Below are positions 34,775 to 44,401 of a stretch of DNA of 64,000 nucleotides, piece by piece. Location: contig NZ_VMTV02000577.1 in the NCBI RefSeq assembly GCF_007644035.1, forward strand, positions 248,001 to 312,000, given 5' to 3'. How positions within the stretch are numbered: position 1 is the first letter of the stretch; every line of letters starts with the position of its first letter. The notes under the pieces are model-generated. The model worked only from the letters and a program-made list of their open reading frames with translations. It was not told the origin of the DNA and did no database searches. Source of the stretch: Vogesella mureinivorans (lineage in GTDB: Bacteria > Pseudomonadota > Gammaproteobacteria > Burkholderiales > Chromobacteriaceae). The position numbers and the translations under genes were made by a program.

Positions 34775-36262
34775 ATGAAAACCATTCCACACCTGATTGC
34801 TGGCGAACTGCATGCAGGCCAGGGCAGCCGCTTTGCCGACGTGTACAACCCGGCGCTGGGCGAAGTCATTGCCCGCGTACCGCTGGCTAACGATGACGAC
34901 ATCCAGGCTGCCGTAGCCGCTGCCCGCCGCGCTTTCCCGGCCTGGGCCGAGACCTCGCCGCTGAAACGCGCCCGCGTCATGTTCAAGTTTAAAGCCCTGC
35001 TGGAAGACAATGCGCAAAAGCTGGCCGAGATCATTTCGCAAGAACACGGCAAGGTGGTATCAGACGCCTTGGGCGAAGTGACCCGTGGTCTGGAAGTGGT
35101 GGAGTTCGCCTGCGGTATTCCGCAGCTGCTGAAGGGCGAGTTTACCGAGCAGGTCGGTAGCGGCATCGATAGCCACAGCCTGCGCCAGCCGCTGGGCGTG
35201 GTGGCCGGTATCACCCCGTTCAACTTTCCGGCCATGGTGCCGCTGTGGATGATTCCGGTAGCGCTGGCCTGCGGTAACACCTTTATCCTGAAACCGTCCG
35301 AGCGCGACCCGTCCGCCGCCATGTTCCTGGCCGAGCTGCTCAAACAAGCCGGCCTGCCGGATGGCGTGTTCAACGTACTGCACGGCGACAAACAGGCGGT
35401 AGACGGCCTGCTGACCCACCCGGATGTACAAGCCATCAGCTTTGTCGGCTCCACGCCGATCGCCCAGTACATCTACGAAACCGGTGCCCGCCACGGCAAG
35501 CGCGTACAGGCACTGGGCGGCGCCAAAAACCATATGGTGGTGATGCCGGATGCCGACCTGGACGGCACGGTAGAAGCGCTGATCGGCGCCGCCTACGGTT
35601 CGGCCGGCGAGCGCTGCATGGCGATTTCGGTGGCGCTGGCGGTAGGCGACATTGCCGACGCGCTGGTAGAGAAGTTGGCCGCACGTGCCCGCCAGCTGAA
35701 AATTGGCGTGGGTAACGACGCCGCGGCCGAGATGGGCCCGCTGGTGACCCGCGTGCACCAGCAGAAGGTCGCCGGCTATATCGATCAGGGCGTGGACGAA
35801 GGCGCCAAGCTGGTCGTGGATGGCCGTGGTTACAGCCACCCCGGTTACGAAAGCGGCTTCTTCCTGGGCCCCAGCCTGTTCGATAACGTGACGCCGGAGA
35901 TGACCATCTACCGCGAAGAAATCTTCGGCCCGGTGCTGTCCATCGTGCGCGTGCCGGATTTCGAGACCGCCGTACAGCTGATCAACAGCCATCAGTACGC
36001 CAACGGCACCAGCATCTTTACCCGCTCCGGTGCCGCCGCCCGCGAGTTTGGCCACCGCATCCAGGTAGGCATGGTCGGCGTGAACGTGCCGATCCCGGTG
36101 CCCATGGCCTTCCACAGTTTTGGCGGCTGGAAAGCGTCGCTGTTTGGCGACCATCACATGCATGGCCCGGAAGGCGTGCGCTTCTACACCCGCATGAAAA
36201 CCATCACCACGCGCTGGCCAGACAAACTCACCGCCGAGTTTGTGATGCCCACCATGAAGTAA
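34775..36262 (+). CDS. mmsA: CoA-acylating methylmalonate/malonate-semialdehyde dehydrogenase
   Basis: 495 residues, aldehyde dehydrogenase fold. It oxidatively decarboxylates malonate semialdehyde to acetyl-CoA (or methylmalonate semialdehyde to propionyl-CoA) with NAD and CoA. The catalytic cysteine is about C281 in [11 protein letters not shown], a sequence characteristic of Mms[14 protein letters not shown] of the NAD site is near 147-159. It is downstream of aptA, whose product is its substrate, and ends at a strong terminator. Confidence 0.93.
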   Translation: MKTIPHLIAGELHAGQGSRFADVYNPALGEVIARVPLANDDDIQAAVAAARRAFPAWAETSPLKRARVMFKFKALLEDNAQKLAEIISQEHGKVVSDALGEVTRGLEVVEFACGIPQLLKGEFTEQVGSGIDSHSLRQPLGVVAGITPFNFPAMVPLWMIPVALACGNTFILKPSERDPSAAMFLAELLKQAGLPDGVFNVLHGDKQAVDGLLTHPDVQAISFVGSTPIAQYIYETGARHGKRVQALGGAKNHMVVMPDADLDGTVEALIGAAYGSAGERCMAISVALAVGDIADALVEKLAARARQLKIGVGNDAAAEMGPLVTRVHQQKVAGYIDQGVDEGAKLVVDGRGYSHPGYESGFFLGPSLFDNVTPEMTIYREEIFGPVLSIVRVPDFETAVQLINSHQYANGTSIFTRSGAAAREFGHRIQVGMVGVNVPIPVPMAFHSFGGWKASLFGDHHMHGPEGVRFYTRMKTITTRWPDKLTAEFVMPTMK

Positions 36263-36305
36263 TGCTCTGTCCACGATAGGGGGATAACCCTTGTATCGCA
36301 GCTTC

Positions 36306-36331
36306 AACCCGGCCCAGGCCGGGTTTTTTTT
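36306..36331 (+). terminator. Terminator after mmsA
   Basis: Stem AACCCGGCC/GCCGGGTT with a 3-nt loop, followed by eight T residues. It ends the aptA-mmsA unit. Confidence 0.9.
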
Positions 36332-36383
36332 GTTTAAGGCAATGACAAACTGTCTGATGCAGCTTAAATTACTCGATACAAAT

Positions 36384-36402
36384 ATGTCGCTCTATACGAC
36401 AT
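36384..36402. promoter_or_regulatory. Inverted repeat ATGTCG-N7-CGACAT upstream of the chemoreceptor gene
   Basis: The symmetric element lies 33 nt before the start codon and overlaps an AT-rich stretch (CATAATTTAATAAAAATG) where a promoter would lie. It could be an operator or a 5' hairpin. No regulator is suggested by neighbours. Confidence 0.45.
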
Positions 36403-36435
36403 AATTTAATAAAAATGCTTCACAGGAGTGATGGA

Positions 36436-38076
36436 ATGCAAAAAAACGCAGGTTTGTCGCTGAAGCGCAGGTTGCAGCTTCAGGTAGTGCTGGTGGCCGT
36501 CATTCTCTGTGTGCTGGGTGTGCTATCGCTCATGCACGAGCGCGCCACCATGCTGGAAGACCGCCAGATAAAGGTACGTAACCTGGTGGAATCGGCCATG
36601 ACCGTGGTGAAGGCCTACGAAGACAAGGCCAGCAGCGGTGCGCTGAGCGAAACCGAGGCCAAAAAGCAGGCCGCGTCGGTACTGAACGCCATGCGCTACG
36701 ACGAACGTGAATACTTTTTTGCCTTTGATCGCGAGTGGAACTGGGTAGCGCATGGCGCCAAGGCTGCCATGATAGGCAAGAACCTCAATAGCATTAAGGA
36801 CGCTGCAGGTGTGCCGCTGAAACCCCTGTTCGAGCAAACCCTGCAAAGTGGCGGCAGCAAAGGTCTGGCTGCGTATGTGTGGGACAAACCCGGCTTTGAT
36901 ACCCCGCAGGACAAGATTTCCTATATTGCCACCACTGCCGGCTGGGGCTGGGTGGTGGGTACCGGCATTTACCTGGACGACGTACAAGCCGGCTTCATGG
37001 CACAGGCTTATGTGCTGATCGTCGAAGTGCTGCTGGCTGTGGCGCTGGTGGTGATTGTGGGCTACCTGATTCGCCGCAGCGTGATGCAGCAGCTGGGCGG
37101 CGACCCGGCGCTGACGCGGGACGTGGTACACCGCATCGCCCAGGGCGACCTGAACGTGCAGGTACCGTTGGCCGCAGGCGATAAAGACAGCCTGCTGGCG
37201 GCGGTAGCCGATATGCAAAAGCACCTGCGCGAGCTGGTAGGCGGCATTGCCGGCAGCAGCAGCACCCTGTCCGGCATGGCTGGCAATATTGCCGGTAGCG
37301 CCGCCGCCGTGGCCAGCAGCTCGGACCAGCAAAGCCACGCGGCGACCGAAATGGCCGCGTCCATCGAGCAGCTTACCGCCAGCATCAAGCAGATTGCCGA
37401 GCTGGCCGAGCATGCCCGCGCCGTGTCGGCCAGCTCTGGCCAGCTGTCCAACCAGGGCGGCGAAGTGATTGCCAGTGCCGTTAGCGAAATGCAGCGCATC
37501 AACAGCGCGGTAGACCAGGCCGCCGGCACGATTGGCAACCTGGTGAGCAAGACGCAGACCATCTCTACCATCATGCAGGTGATCAAGGACATTGCCGACC
37601 AGACCAACCTGCTGGCGCTGAACGCTGCCATCGAGGCCGCGCGGGCCGGCGAAATGGGCCGCGGCTTTGCCGTGGTGGCCGACGAGGTGCGCAAGCTGTC
37701 CGAGCGTACTGCCGCGGCCACGCAGGAAATTGCCGGTATGATCAACGAGATTCAGGCAGGCTCCGAAGCCTCGCGCAGCAATATGGAAGAAGCCGTTAAC
37801 CGCGTGAAAGCCGGCCTGGCGCTGGCCGAGCAAGGCGGCGAGGCCATCCATCAGATACGAGACAGTGCCAACGGCGTGGTGGGCGTGGTGAAAGACATCT
37901 CGCAAGCGCTGGGCGAGCAAGGCCACGCTAGCGAGGAGATCACCCGCAATGTGGAGCAGATCGCCCAGGCTGCGGCCAACAACGCTGCCGCCTCTGGACA
38001 GTCGTCCCAGGCGATTGGCGAGCTGAACGAGCTGACCCAGCGCCTGCGCAGCATGGTGTCGCGTTTTCAGGTGTAA
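36436..38076 (+). CDS. Methyl-accepting chemotaxis protein, single Cache sensor
   Basis: A 546-residue inner-membrane chemoreceptor. TM1 is about 13-33; the periplasmic part (about 36-185), with [11 protein letters not shown] and a [15 protein letters not shown] end, resembles an sCache_2 domain for small carboxylates or similar ligands; TM2 is about 190-212; HAMP follows; the signalling tip ([20 protein letters not shown]) lies near 390-410. The C terminus lacks a CheR-binding pentapeptide. AGGAG sits seven bases before ATG 36436, so this start is preferred over 36415. Monocistronic. Confidence 0.93.
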   Translation: MQKNAGLSLKRRLQLQVVLVAVILCVLGVLSLMHERATMLEDRQIKVRNLVESAMTVVKAYEDKASSGALSETEAKKQAASVLNAMRYDEREYFFAFDREWNWVAHGAKAAMIGKNLNSIKDAAGVPLKPLFEQTLQSGGSKGLAAYVWDKPGFDTPQDKISYIATTAGWGWVVGTGIYLDDVQAGFMAQAYVLIVEVLLAVALVVIVGYLIRRSVMQQLGGDPALTRDVVHRIAQGDLNVQVPLAAGDKDSLLAAVADMQKHLRELVGGIAGSSSTLSGMAGNIAGSAAAVASSSDQQSHAATEMAASIEQLTASIKQIAELAEHARAVSASSGQLSNQGGEVIASAVSEMQRINSAVDQAAGTIGNLVSKTQTISTIMQVIKDIADQTNLLALNAAIEAARAGEMGRGFAVVADEVRKLSERTAAATQEIAGMINEIQAGSEASRSNMEEAVNRVKAGLALAEQGGEAIHQIRDSANGVVGVVKDISQALGEQGHASEEITRNVEQIAQAAANNAAASGQSSQAIGELNELTQRLRSMVSRFQV

Positions 38077-38136
38077 GTTTTAGCCTGCATTGATCACTGG
38101 CGTGTGCAGGTACGTGTCCTGCCCGCCACGTCAGAT

Positions 38137-38184
38137 AAAAAGGTTGGCCGCATTCCTGTCACAGGGTATGCGGCCAACCTTTTT
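38137..38184 (+). terminator. Terminator built from an inverted pair of GTTGGCCGCA motifs
   Basis: AAAAAGGTTGGCCGCAT at 38137 pairs with ATGCGGCCAACCTTTTT, enclosing a smaller CCTGT/ACAGG stem, and the 3' arm runs into T residues. It lies 60 nt after the chemoreceptor stop. The arms are the recurring 10-mer in opposite orientation, as uptake sequences often are in Neisseria terminators. Confidence 0.88.
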
Positions 38185-38272
38185 CTTGATTTGCATGTTT
38201 TCGGACTGTTTGGCGCTAGGGTTAGCCTGGCTATCGCTGCAGACTGCGCTGTGGCGTCTGACTAATGCATGC

Positions 38273-38569
38273 TTAGGCTGTGATTGCGGTCATTTTGATC
38301 ACCCGTGCAGGACCTGTCCGGAAAGTAGGGCTAAGGGCATCGGCGGCAATCATATGCTCGGTGACATCGTGTGCATCCAGTGCACTTTGAGTTGCCCATT
38401 TTTCAAGCAGCACAAATCTATTTTCGTCAGCAGCATCCGAGAATAGCGTGTACTGCAAACACCCTGGCTCGGCGTCAACTAATGGCTTAAGTTTTCTGTA
38501 CAGATCAAGCTGGGTATCGCGTTGCCCAGGGATCACTTCAATCATAACGACTAGGCTCACTGCTTCCAT
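38273..38569 (-). CDS. Antibiotic biosynthesis monooxygenase (ABM)-fold protein, YgiN-like
   Basis: 98 residues in a ferredoxin-like dimeric fold. Features seen: an N-terminal strand VVMIEVIPGQRD, the ABM-type pattern PGCLQYTLFSDAADENRFVLLEKW (residues about 35-58, in two parts), and HDVTEHM near 67. Such proteins are small monooxygenases or quinol/heme-related enzymes, often of unknown substrate. AAGGA seven bases upstream supports the ATG at 38569. It is alone, without an operon partner, so its substrate cannot be inferred. Confidence 0.8.
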   Translation of the reverse strand: MEAVSLVVMIEVIPGQRDTQLDLYRKLKPLVDAEPGCLQYTLFSDAADENRFVLLEKWATQSALDAHDVTEHMIAADALSPTFRTGPARVIKMTAITA

Positions 38570-38712
38570 GGTTCATCCTTGGGCTGTCGGTTTGTCTCCA
38601 GCTAGCAATGCAACACATGTAGCTGATGGATCCTTATGGAAGCATGATGTGGCTTGATTATGCAAAATTAATACCAACTGGGCTTGGAAATAATGCACTA
38701 GTCGTGAGTAAA

Positions 38713-38742
38713 GTGGGCAAAGGCCTTATGGCCTTGCCCACC
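38713..38742 (-). terminator. Terminator after lnt
   Basis: Read on the minus strand, GTGGGCAAGGCC, a short loop and GGCCTTTGCCCAC followed by TTTA. It lies just past the lnt stop codon at 38750 and closes the miaB-lnt unit. Confidence 0.75.
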
Positions 38743-38749
38743 CTATCTT

Positions 38750-40276
38750 TCACACCGCTGCCTGGCTGTTGCTTTGGGACGAACGGCGGTGCCACAGCCC
38801 CCAGCCGCCAGCGATGGCCAGCAGCACAGCGCACAGCAGCAGTACCGGCACGTTGCCGTGGCGCATATACGGTGTCAGGCCGCTGTGGCCTTGTACCGTC
38901 GCCAGCAGCGTCTGGCGCGTGTCCGGCGCGGCTGCGGCGATCAGCTCGCCGCGGTGGTCGATGGCGGCGGTCATGCCGGTATTGGTGGCGCGCAGCATGG
39001 GGCGGCCGGTTTCCAGCGCCCGTGCTTGCGATAGCTGCAGGTGCTGGCTCATGGCGTTGCTTTTGCCGAACCAGGCCAGGTTGCTGACGTTGGCCAGAAT
39101 GGTGGCGTTGGCCGCCGGGCCGATCAGCTCTTCACCAAAGCCGTCTTCGTAGCAGATGTTGAACGCGATCTTTTGCTGGCCGATGGTCAGCGGCAGCTGG
39201 TCCGCGCCGCCGGGGGTAAAGCCGGACAGCGGCATACGCAGGAACTGGTAGATCCAGCTGGTGACGGCGGGCAGCGGGATGAATTCGCCAAACGGTACCA
39301 GGTGGTTTTTGGCGTAGTAGTCTTGCGCGGGCTGGTTCAGCGCAATGACGGCGTTCAGGTAGCCACGGCCATCCGGCGTGCGGCGTGGCAGGCCGGCGAC
39401 CAGTGCGGTCTTTTTACGGTCGGCTACGCCGTTGATCATGGTGAGGTAGCCGGAGGGCAGGTCGTCCAGGAACACCGGCAGCGCGGTTTCCGGCAGCAGG
39501 GTCAGCTCGGCCGGTGGCGCCTGCACCACCATGCGGTAGTAGGTAGCCAGGGTGAAGTCGAAGGTGGCCGGGTCCCATTTCAGTGCCTGCGGGATATTGC
39601 CCTGCAGCAGCGCCACGCGCAGGGGGGCGCCGGCTGGGGTGGTCCATGTTTGTTGTTGCAGCCAGCCGCTGCCACCCCATAGCACCAGCAGCAAGCCGCC
39701 AAGGGCAGCGCGCTTGGCTAGATGCAGACCGGCTTGCGGTAGTAATGCCAGCACGCCGGCGCTGAGCGCCACCGCCAGGGTAACGGCATGGATGCCGCCC
39801 ACGGGGGCCAGGCCGGCGAGCGGGCTTTCGGTAATCTGGCTATAGCCGATGGCGCCCCAGGGGAAGCCGGTAAACACCCAGCTGCGCAGCCATTCGCCCA
39901 GTGTCCAGGCGGCGGGGAACACCACCAGCCAGCGCACAGCGGGCAGGTGGTGCATGCGGGCGGCCAGCCAGGCGGCCAGGCCGGGGTAGAGCGCCAGGTA
40001 CATGGGCAGCAGCAGGGTCATGCCGCCGGCCAGCAGCGGGGGCATGCCGCCAATATCGTGCAGGCTGATGTAGATCCAGTAGAACTGGCTGGTGTAGGCG
40101 GCCACGCCCCACACCCAGGCCAGGCCAAAGGCGCGCTGCGGCCAACGTTGTACCAGCAGGATCAGCGCCGCCAGCGCCAGCAGCGCGACCCAGTACAGGC
40201 GGTAGGGGGCAAAGGCCAGTACGGTGCTGGCACCGGCCAGCGCGGCCAGCAGCAGGGTGAGGGCGTGGCGCAGCAT
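38750..40276 (-). CDS. lnt: Apolipoprotein N-acyltransferase
   Basis: Lnt adds the third acyl chain to the N-terminal cysteine of lipoproteins at the outer face of the inner membrane. It has 508 residues: about six N-terminal membrane helices (to about 205), a nitrilase domain (about 218-475), and a last helix. The catalytic triad reads E263 (LLPETALP), K323 (KNHLVPFGEF) and C375 (NICYEDGFG). The ATG at 40276 follows the corC stop as TGACATG; a GTG seven codons upstream is less likely. Residues 44-48 (RWPQR) are encoded by a copy of the recurring 10-mer. Confidence 0.95.
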   Translation of the reverse strand: MLRHALTLLLAALAGASTVLAFAPYRLYWVALLALAALILLVQRWPQRAFGLAWVWGVAAYTSQFYWIYISLHDIGGMPPLLAGGMTLLLPMYLALYPGLAAWLAARMHHLPAVRWLVVFPAAWTLGEWLRSWVFTGFPWGAIGYSQITESPLAGLAPVGGIHAVTLAVALSAGVLALLPQAGLHLAKRAALGGLLLVLWGGSGWLQQQTWTTPAGAPLRVALLQGNIPQALKWDPATFDFTLATYYRMVVQAPPAELTLLPETALPVFLDDLPSGYLTMINGVADRKKTALVAGLPRRTPDGRGYLNAVIALNQPAQDYYAKNHLVPFGEFIPLPAVTSWIYQFLRMPLSGFTPGGADQLPLTIGQQKIAFNICYEDGFGEELIGPAANATILANVSNLAWFGKSNAMSQHLQLSQARALETGRPMLRATNTGMTAAIDHRGELIAAAAPDTRQTLLATVQGHSGLTPYMRHGNVPVLLLCAVLLAIAGGWGLWHRRSSQSNSQAAV

Positions 40277-40277
40277 G

Positions 40278-41114
40278 TCAGCTAGGCTTGGCGGCACGCC
40301 GCTCTACCAGCAGGGCGTGCAGGCGGCGGCTGTCGGCACGGATCACGGTGAAGTGCCAGTCGTCCAGCTGCAGGCCTTCGCCACGGGTGGGTACGTAGCC
40401 CAGGTTGGCCATCACCAGGCCGCCGACGGTGTCGACTTCGTCGTCGGGCAGGGTGCTGTCGAAGAAGGTGTTGAAGTCGTCGATGGCGGTGGTGGCGCGT
40501 ACGCGGTAGCGCCCGCCGCGTACCGGCACGATATCGTCTTCTTGCTCTTCCAGATCGTGCTCGTCGTCGATTTCGCCCACGATTTCTTCCAGCACGTCTT
40601 CGATGGTCACCAGGCCGGACACGCCGCCGTATTCATCCACCACGATGGCCATATGCGTTTTGCTGGCGCGAAAATCGCGCAGCAGGGCATTGAGCGGCTT
40701 GCTTTCCGGCACGAATACCACCGGGCGCAGCACTTTTTTCACGTCGAAGGCGTCGGGCTGGTGAAAGTAGTGCAGCAGGTCTTTGGCCAGCAGGATGCCT
40801 TTGATGTCGTCTTTGTCGTCGCCGATCACCGGGAAGCGCGAATGGCCGGTTTCGATGAGCTGCGGCAGCCATTTTTCGATGCTGTCTTCCAGCTTCAGCA
40901 CGGTGATCTGGCTGCGCTGCACCATCACGTCGCGTACGCTTTGCTCGGAAAACGACAGCACGCCCTCGATCATGGACAGCGCCTCGGCGTCCATCAGGTT
41001 GCGCTCGAAGGCGGCGTGCAGCTGCGAGCGCAGCTCCTCGCGGTCTTCCGGTTCGTGGGTGAAGCGGTTTAGCAGGCGGTCAAACCAACTGGCGGGTTTA
41101 CTGGGGTCGTCCAT
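40278..41114 (-). CDS. corC: CorC/YbeX-family CBS-domain protein
   Basis: 278 residues: an N-terminal segment, two CBS domains (about 65-185; VRDVMVQRSQITVLK and YGGVSGLVTIEDVLEEIVGEI) and a C-terminal transporter-associated CorC_HlyC domain. Soluble members are linked to magnesium/cobalt efflux and ribosome function. It is between ybeY and lnt exactly as in E. coli (ybeZ-ybeY-ybeX-lnt). It lacks the N-terminal DUF21 membrane domain of larger relatives, normal for YbeX. Confidence 0.92.
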   Translation of the reverse strand: MDDPSKPASWFDRLLNRFTHEPEDREELRSQLHAAFERNLMDAEALSMIEGVLSFSEQSVRDVMVQRSQITVLKLEDSIEKWLPQLIETGHSRFPVIGDDKDDIKGILLAKDLLHYFHQPDAFDVKKVLRPVVFVPESKPLNALLRDFRASKTHMAIVVDEYGGVSGLVTIEDVLEEIVGEIDDEHDLEEQEDDIVPVRGGRYRVRATTAIDDFNTFFDSTLPDDEVDTVGGLVMANLGYVPTRGEGLQLDDWHFTVIRADSRRLHALLVERRAAKPS

Positions 41115-41122
41115 AGGTGGGG

Positions 41123-41632
41123 TCAGGTTTTCTCTGCGGCGTAAGGGTCGTCATAGCCTAACTTGGCGAGGATGGCGGTTTCAAGCGCTTCCATGATGTT
41201 GGCCTCGTCGTCCTGCTCGTGGTCAAAGCCTTGCAGGTGCAGCATGCCATGCACGGTGAGGTGGGCGTAGTGCGCGTCCAGCGTCTTGCCTTGCTCGGCG
41301 GCCTCGCGCGCCACCACGGGGGCGCAGAATACCAGGTCGCCAAACAGTGGCATGCCTGCCACGGTGTCGCCTTCGTTCAGCGCGAAAGACAGCACATTGG
41401 TGGCGTAGTCCTTGCCGCGGTAGTCGTGGTTCAGCTGGCGGCCTTCGGCCTCGTCCACCACCAGCAGCGAGACCTGCGCCTGGCGGTGCTGGCGCTGCAG
41501 GGCGGCCTGGCACCAGCGGCGCCATTGCTTGCCGTCCGGCAGCGGCTGTTCGCTTTCCAGGCGGTCTTCCAGGGTCAGGTCCAGCCGTGCGGCCAACCTT
41601 TGCAGGAAGGGGTTACGTTTCGCTTTTTTCAT
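41123..41632 (-). CDS. ybeY: Endoribonuclease YbeY (rRNA maturation factor)
   Basis: YbeY is a zinc metallo-RNase acting in 16S rRNA 3' maturation and ribosome quality control. It has 169 residues; the metal motif HGMLHLQGFDH has histidines 128, 132 and 138. Its start overlaps the end of phoH by 20 bases. Residues 12-16 (RLAAR) are encoded by AGG TTG GCC GCA CGG, a copy of the recurring motif with rare Arg and Leu codons. Confidence 0.96.
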   Translation of the reverse strand: MKKAKRNPFLQRLAARLDLTLEDRLESEQPLPDGKQWRRWCQAALQRQHRQAQVSLLVVDEAEGRQLNHDYRGKDYATNVLSFALNEGDTVAGMPLFGDLVFCAPVVAREAAEQGKTLDAHYAHLTVHGMLHLQGFDHEQDDEANIMEALETAILAKLGYDDPYAAEKT

Positions 41633-42581
41633 CTTGTCTTGCCTGATAGTGGTCGTAAGCGTCGACGATCTTCTGCACCAGCGGGTGGCGCACCACGTCG
41701 TCGCTCTGGAAATGATGGAAGTGGATGCCGCGCACCTTACCCAAGATGCGTTCTACCTCGACCAGGCCGCTTTTCTGGTGGCGTGCCAGGTCGATCTGGG
41801 TCACGTCGCCGGTAATGACGGCGCGCGAGCCAAAGCCGATACGTGTGAGGAACATCTTCATTTGTTCGGGCGTGGTGTTCTGCGCCTCGTCCAGGATGAT
41901 GAAGGCGTTGTTCAGCGTGCGGCCACGCATATAGGCCAGCGGGGCGATTTCGATCAGGTTCTTCTCGAACAGGCGCGCTACTTTGTCAAAGCCCATCAGG
42001 TCGTACAGCGCGTCGTACAGCGGGCGCAGGTAGGGGTCTACTTTTTGTGCCAGGTCGCCGGGCAGGAAGCCCAGCTTCTCGCCGGCTTCTACCGCCGGGC
42101 GCACCAGCACGATGCGCTTCACCGCGTCGCGCTCCATGGCATCCACGGCGCAGGCTACCGCCAGGTAGGTTTTGCCGGTGCCGGCCGGGCCAATGCCAAA
42201 GGTGATGTCGTGGCCGAAGATCGCCTTGATGTAGGCGCCCTGGCGCGGGGTGCGGCCTTTGAGGTCGCGGCGGCGGGTGGCCAGCTGCGGGGTGTCGTCG
42301 TCCGCGCCCTGCGGGTTGTGCTGGCGCGCTTCGACCAGGCTTAGCTGGATGTCGCGTATGCCCAGGTCGCGCTTTTCAGCCATATCGTAAAAGCGCAGCA
42401 GCAGGGCCAGCGCGGTGTCGGCGTGTTGGCCGCGCACAGTGAACTGCTCGCTGCGGCGCTGGATCACCACATCCAGCCCGGTTTCAATCTGCTTGAGGTT
42501 TTCGTCCAGCGCACCGCACAGGCGGGCGAGGCGGTCGTTATCGACAGGGGTAAAGCTGTGGGTGCAGGTAGATTCGCTCAT
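41613..42581 (-). CDS. ybeZ: PhoH-family ATPase (YbeZ)
   Basis: A cytoplasmic P-loop ATPase related to the helicase half of PhoH2, partner of YbeY in RNA processing. It has 322 residues, with Walker A GPAGTGKT at 131-138 and a Walker B-like FIILDEAQN further on. The ATG at 42581 overlaps the stop of the upstream lipoprotein gene as ATGA, which fixes the start; a possible ATG nine codons earlier lies inside that gene. Confidence 0.94.
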   Translation of the reverse strand: MSESTCTHSFTPVDNDRLARLCGALDENLKQIETGLDVVIQRRSEQFTVRGQHADTALALLLRFYDMAEKRDLGIRDIQLSLVEARQHNPQGADDDTPQLATRRRDLKGRTPRQGAYIKAIFGHDITFGIGPAGTGKTYLAVACAVDAMERDAVKRIVLVRPAVEAGEKLGFLPGDLAQKVDPYLRPLYDALYDLMGFDKVARLFEKNLIEIAPLAYMRGRTLNNAFIILDEAQNTTPEQMKMFLTRIGFGSRAVITGDVTQIDLARHQKSGLVEVERILGKVRGIHFHHFQSDDVVRHPLVQKIVDAYDHYQARQDEKSET

Positions 42582-42925
42582 GGACGCTTTGCTGTAGTTG
42601 GCGGGCATTGGCGCTGGCGCTGCAGGCTTTGCAGGTGGGCCAGCCTTTCTTCCAGGGCCTGGATGCGGTCGTCGTCGGCGCGCGGGGTGCCCACCGGCAA
42701 GCCAAAACCGACGCCGATACTACCGTGGCTGCCTACCGCACCGCCCAGGCCGATGTTCAGTGTAACCGGCGCGCGCAGGTTTGTGCGCTCGCGGCCCAGC
42801 ACCAGGCTGGTGTCGGCCACGGCTTGTGCCAGGCCGGCGCAGTCCAGTGTGGCGGGGTCGGGCTGCCTCAGGCTGGCACAGGCGGCCAGCAGCAGGCAGG
42901 CAATCAGGGGCAGGGTGCGTGGCAT
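42578..42925 (-). CDS. Small predicted lipoprotein, unknown function
   Basis: 115 residues. A signal peptide MPRTLPLIACLLLAAC ends in a lipobox with Cys16. Then a short domain with Cys29, a glycine-rich strand-like stretch (GLGGAVGSHGSIGVGFGLPVG, in about 59-79), and a C-terminal amphipathic helix (about 87-106) that could be a coiled coil. GGAG lies seven bases before the ATG, and the stop overlaps the ybeZ start as ATGA, so it is translated with that operon. I do not recognise the family. The glycine-rich segment may be a membrane-associating strand. Confidence 0.75.
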   Translation of the reverse strand: MPRTLPLIACLLLAACASLRQPDPATLDCAGLAQAVADTSLVLGRERTNLRAPVTLNIGLGGAVGSHGSIGVGFGLPVGTPRADDDRIQALEERLAHLQSLQRQRQCPPTTAKRP

Positions 42926-42972
42926 GGTGGCTCCGGTAGGGGCCGGGCAGCGGGCTGCCCGGCTGGCCTGGC

Positions 42973-44307
42973 TCAGGCGGTTTCCAGGGTGAGGATTTCG
43001 CCGCCCAGCGAGTGCGGGTTGGCTTCGGTAATCACCACGTCTACCAGCTGGTTGATCAGCCGTGGCTGGCCGACAAAGTTCACCACGCGGTTGTTGGCGG
43101 TACGGCCTGCCAGCATGCCGGGGTCTTTTTTGGATATGTTCTGCACCAGCACGCGCTGTACGGTGCCCAGCATGCTCTGGTTGATCTCGAAACCACGCGC
43201 TTCGATGACTTCGTTCAGCGCTTCCAGGCGGCGCACTTTTTCCTTGTGCGGGGTGTCGTCCGTGAGGTTGGCCGCAGGGGTGCCCGGGCGCGGGCTGTAG
43301 ATGAACACGTAGCTGAAATCGAAGGCCAGGTCTTTCACCAGCTTCAGTGTCTGTTCGAACTCGGCCTCGGTTTCGCCGGGGAAGCCCACGATAAAGTCGG
43401 ACGACAGGCACAGGTCCGGGCGGATGGCGCGCAGCTTGCGGATGATGGATTTGTATTCCAGCGCGGTATAGCCGCGTTTCATGGCGCTGAGCACGCGGTC
43501 GGAGCCGCTTTGTACCGGCAGGTGCAGGTGCGATACCAGCTTGGGCAGGCGCGCATAGCAGTCGATGATGCGCTGGCTGAATTCACGCGGGTGGCTGGTG
43601 GTAAAGCGCATGCGCTCGATGCCGGGGATCTCGTGCACGTATTCCAGCAAGGTGGCAAAGTCGGCCATCTCGCCGTCGGCCATGGCACCGCGGTAGGCGT
43701 TGACGTTCTGGCCCAGCAGGGTGATTTCTTTTACGCCTTGCAGTGCCAGGTTGGCGATTTCGGTGAGTACGTCGTCAAACGGGCGCGATACTTCTTCGCC
43801 GCGGGTGTAGGGCACCACGCAGAACGAGCAGTATTTGGAACAGCCTTCCATCACCGACACCATGGCGGCGGCACCGTCTACTTTGGCTGGCGGGATGTGG
43901 TCGAATTTTTCGATTTCGGGGAAGGAAATATCCACCTGCGAGGTGCCGCTTTGCTGGCGGCTCTTGATCAGTTCGGGCAGGCGGTGCAGGGTTTGCGGGC
44001 CGAACACCACATCTACATACGGCGCACGCTTCACGATGGTGTCGCCTTCCTGGCTGGCCACGCAGCCGCCCACGCCGATAATCAGGTTGGGGTTGGCTTC
44101 TTTCAGCGGGCGGATACGGCCCAGGTCGGAAAACACCTTTTCTTGCGCTTTTTCGCGCACGCTACAGGTATTGAACAGGATCACGTCGGCCTCTTCCGGG
44201 TTTTCCGTCTTGATCATGCCCTCGGTACTGCCCAGTACGTCTACCATTTTGTCCGAGTCGTACTCGTTCATCTGGCAGCCGAATGTCTTGATGTAAACCT
44301 TTTTCAT
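42973..44307 (-). CDS. miaB: tRNA-2-methylthio-N6-dimethylallyladenosine synthase MiaB
   Basis: A radical-SAM methylthiotransferase that converts i6A37 to ms2i6A37 in tRNAs reading codons that begin with U. It has 444 residues. The UPF0004 domain has cluster ligands C11, C48 and C82; the radical-SAM cluster is C156, C160 and C163 (CSKYCSFC); a C-terminal TRAM domain ends at about 440. It is the first gene of the minus-strand cluster, as in E. coli where miaB precedes ybeZ-ybeY-ybeX-lnt. A PAAN segment is encoded by a copy of the recurring motif. Confidence 0.97.
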   Translation of the reverse strand: MKKVYIKTFGCQMNEYDSDKMVDVLGSTEGMIKTENPEEADVILFNTCSVREKAQEKVFSDLGRIRPLKEANPNLIIGVGGCVASQEGDTIVKRAPYVDVVFGPQTLHRLPELIKSRQQSGTSQVDISFPEIEKFDHIPPAKVDGAAAMVSVMEGCSKYCSFCVVPYTRGEEVSRPFDDVLTEIANLALQGVKEITLLGQNVNAYRGAMADGEMADFATLLEYVHEIPGIERMRFTTSHPREFSQRIIDCYARLPKLVSHLHLPVQSGSDRVLSAMKRGYTALEYKSIIRKLRAIRPDLCLSSDFIVGFPGETEAEFEQTLKLVKDLAFDFSYVFIYSPRPGTPAANLTDDTPHKEKVRRLEALNEVIEARGFEINQSMLGTVQRVLVQNISKKDPGMLAGRTANNRVVNFVGQPRLINQLVDVVITEANPHSLGGEILTLETA

Positions 44308-44401
44308 GCTGGTATCTGCAAAAAAGAGAAGGCCAGCTCACACCGGCCACCTGTGCGGCGGGGGTGTTTTTGCTGGCGAATGAATAGCTTGCGCGAGTTT
44401 A

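Noticed and set aside
33359-35047. Long minus-strand frame across aptA and the start of mmsA, and similar long frames opposite mmsA, the chemoreceptor and rbs genes
   Set aside because: Antisense shadows of GC-rich codons; the plus-strand proteins are clear family members.
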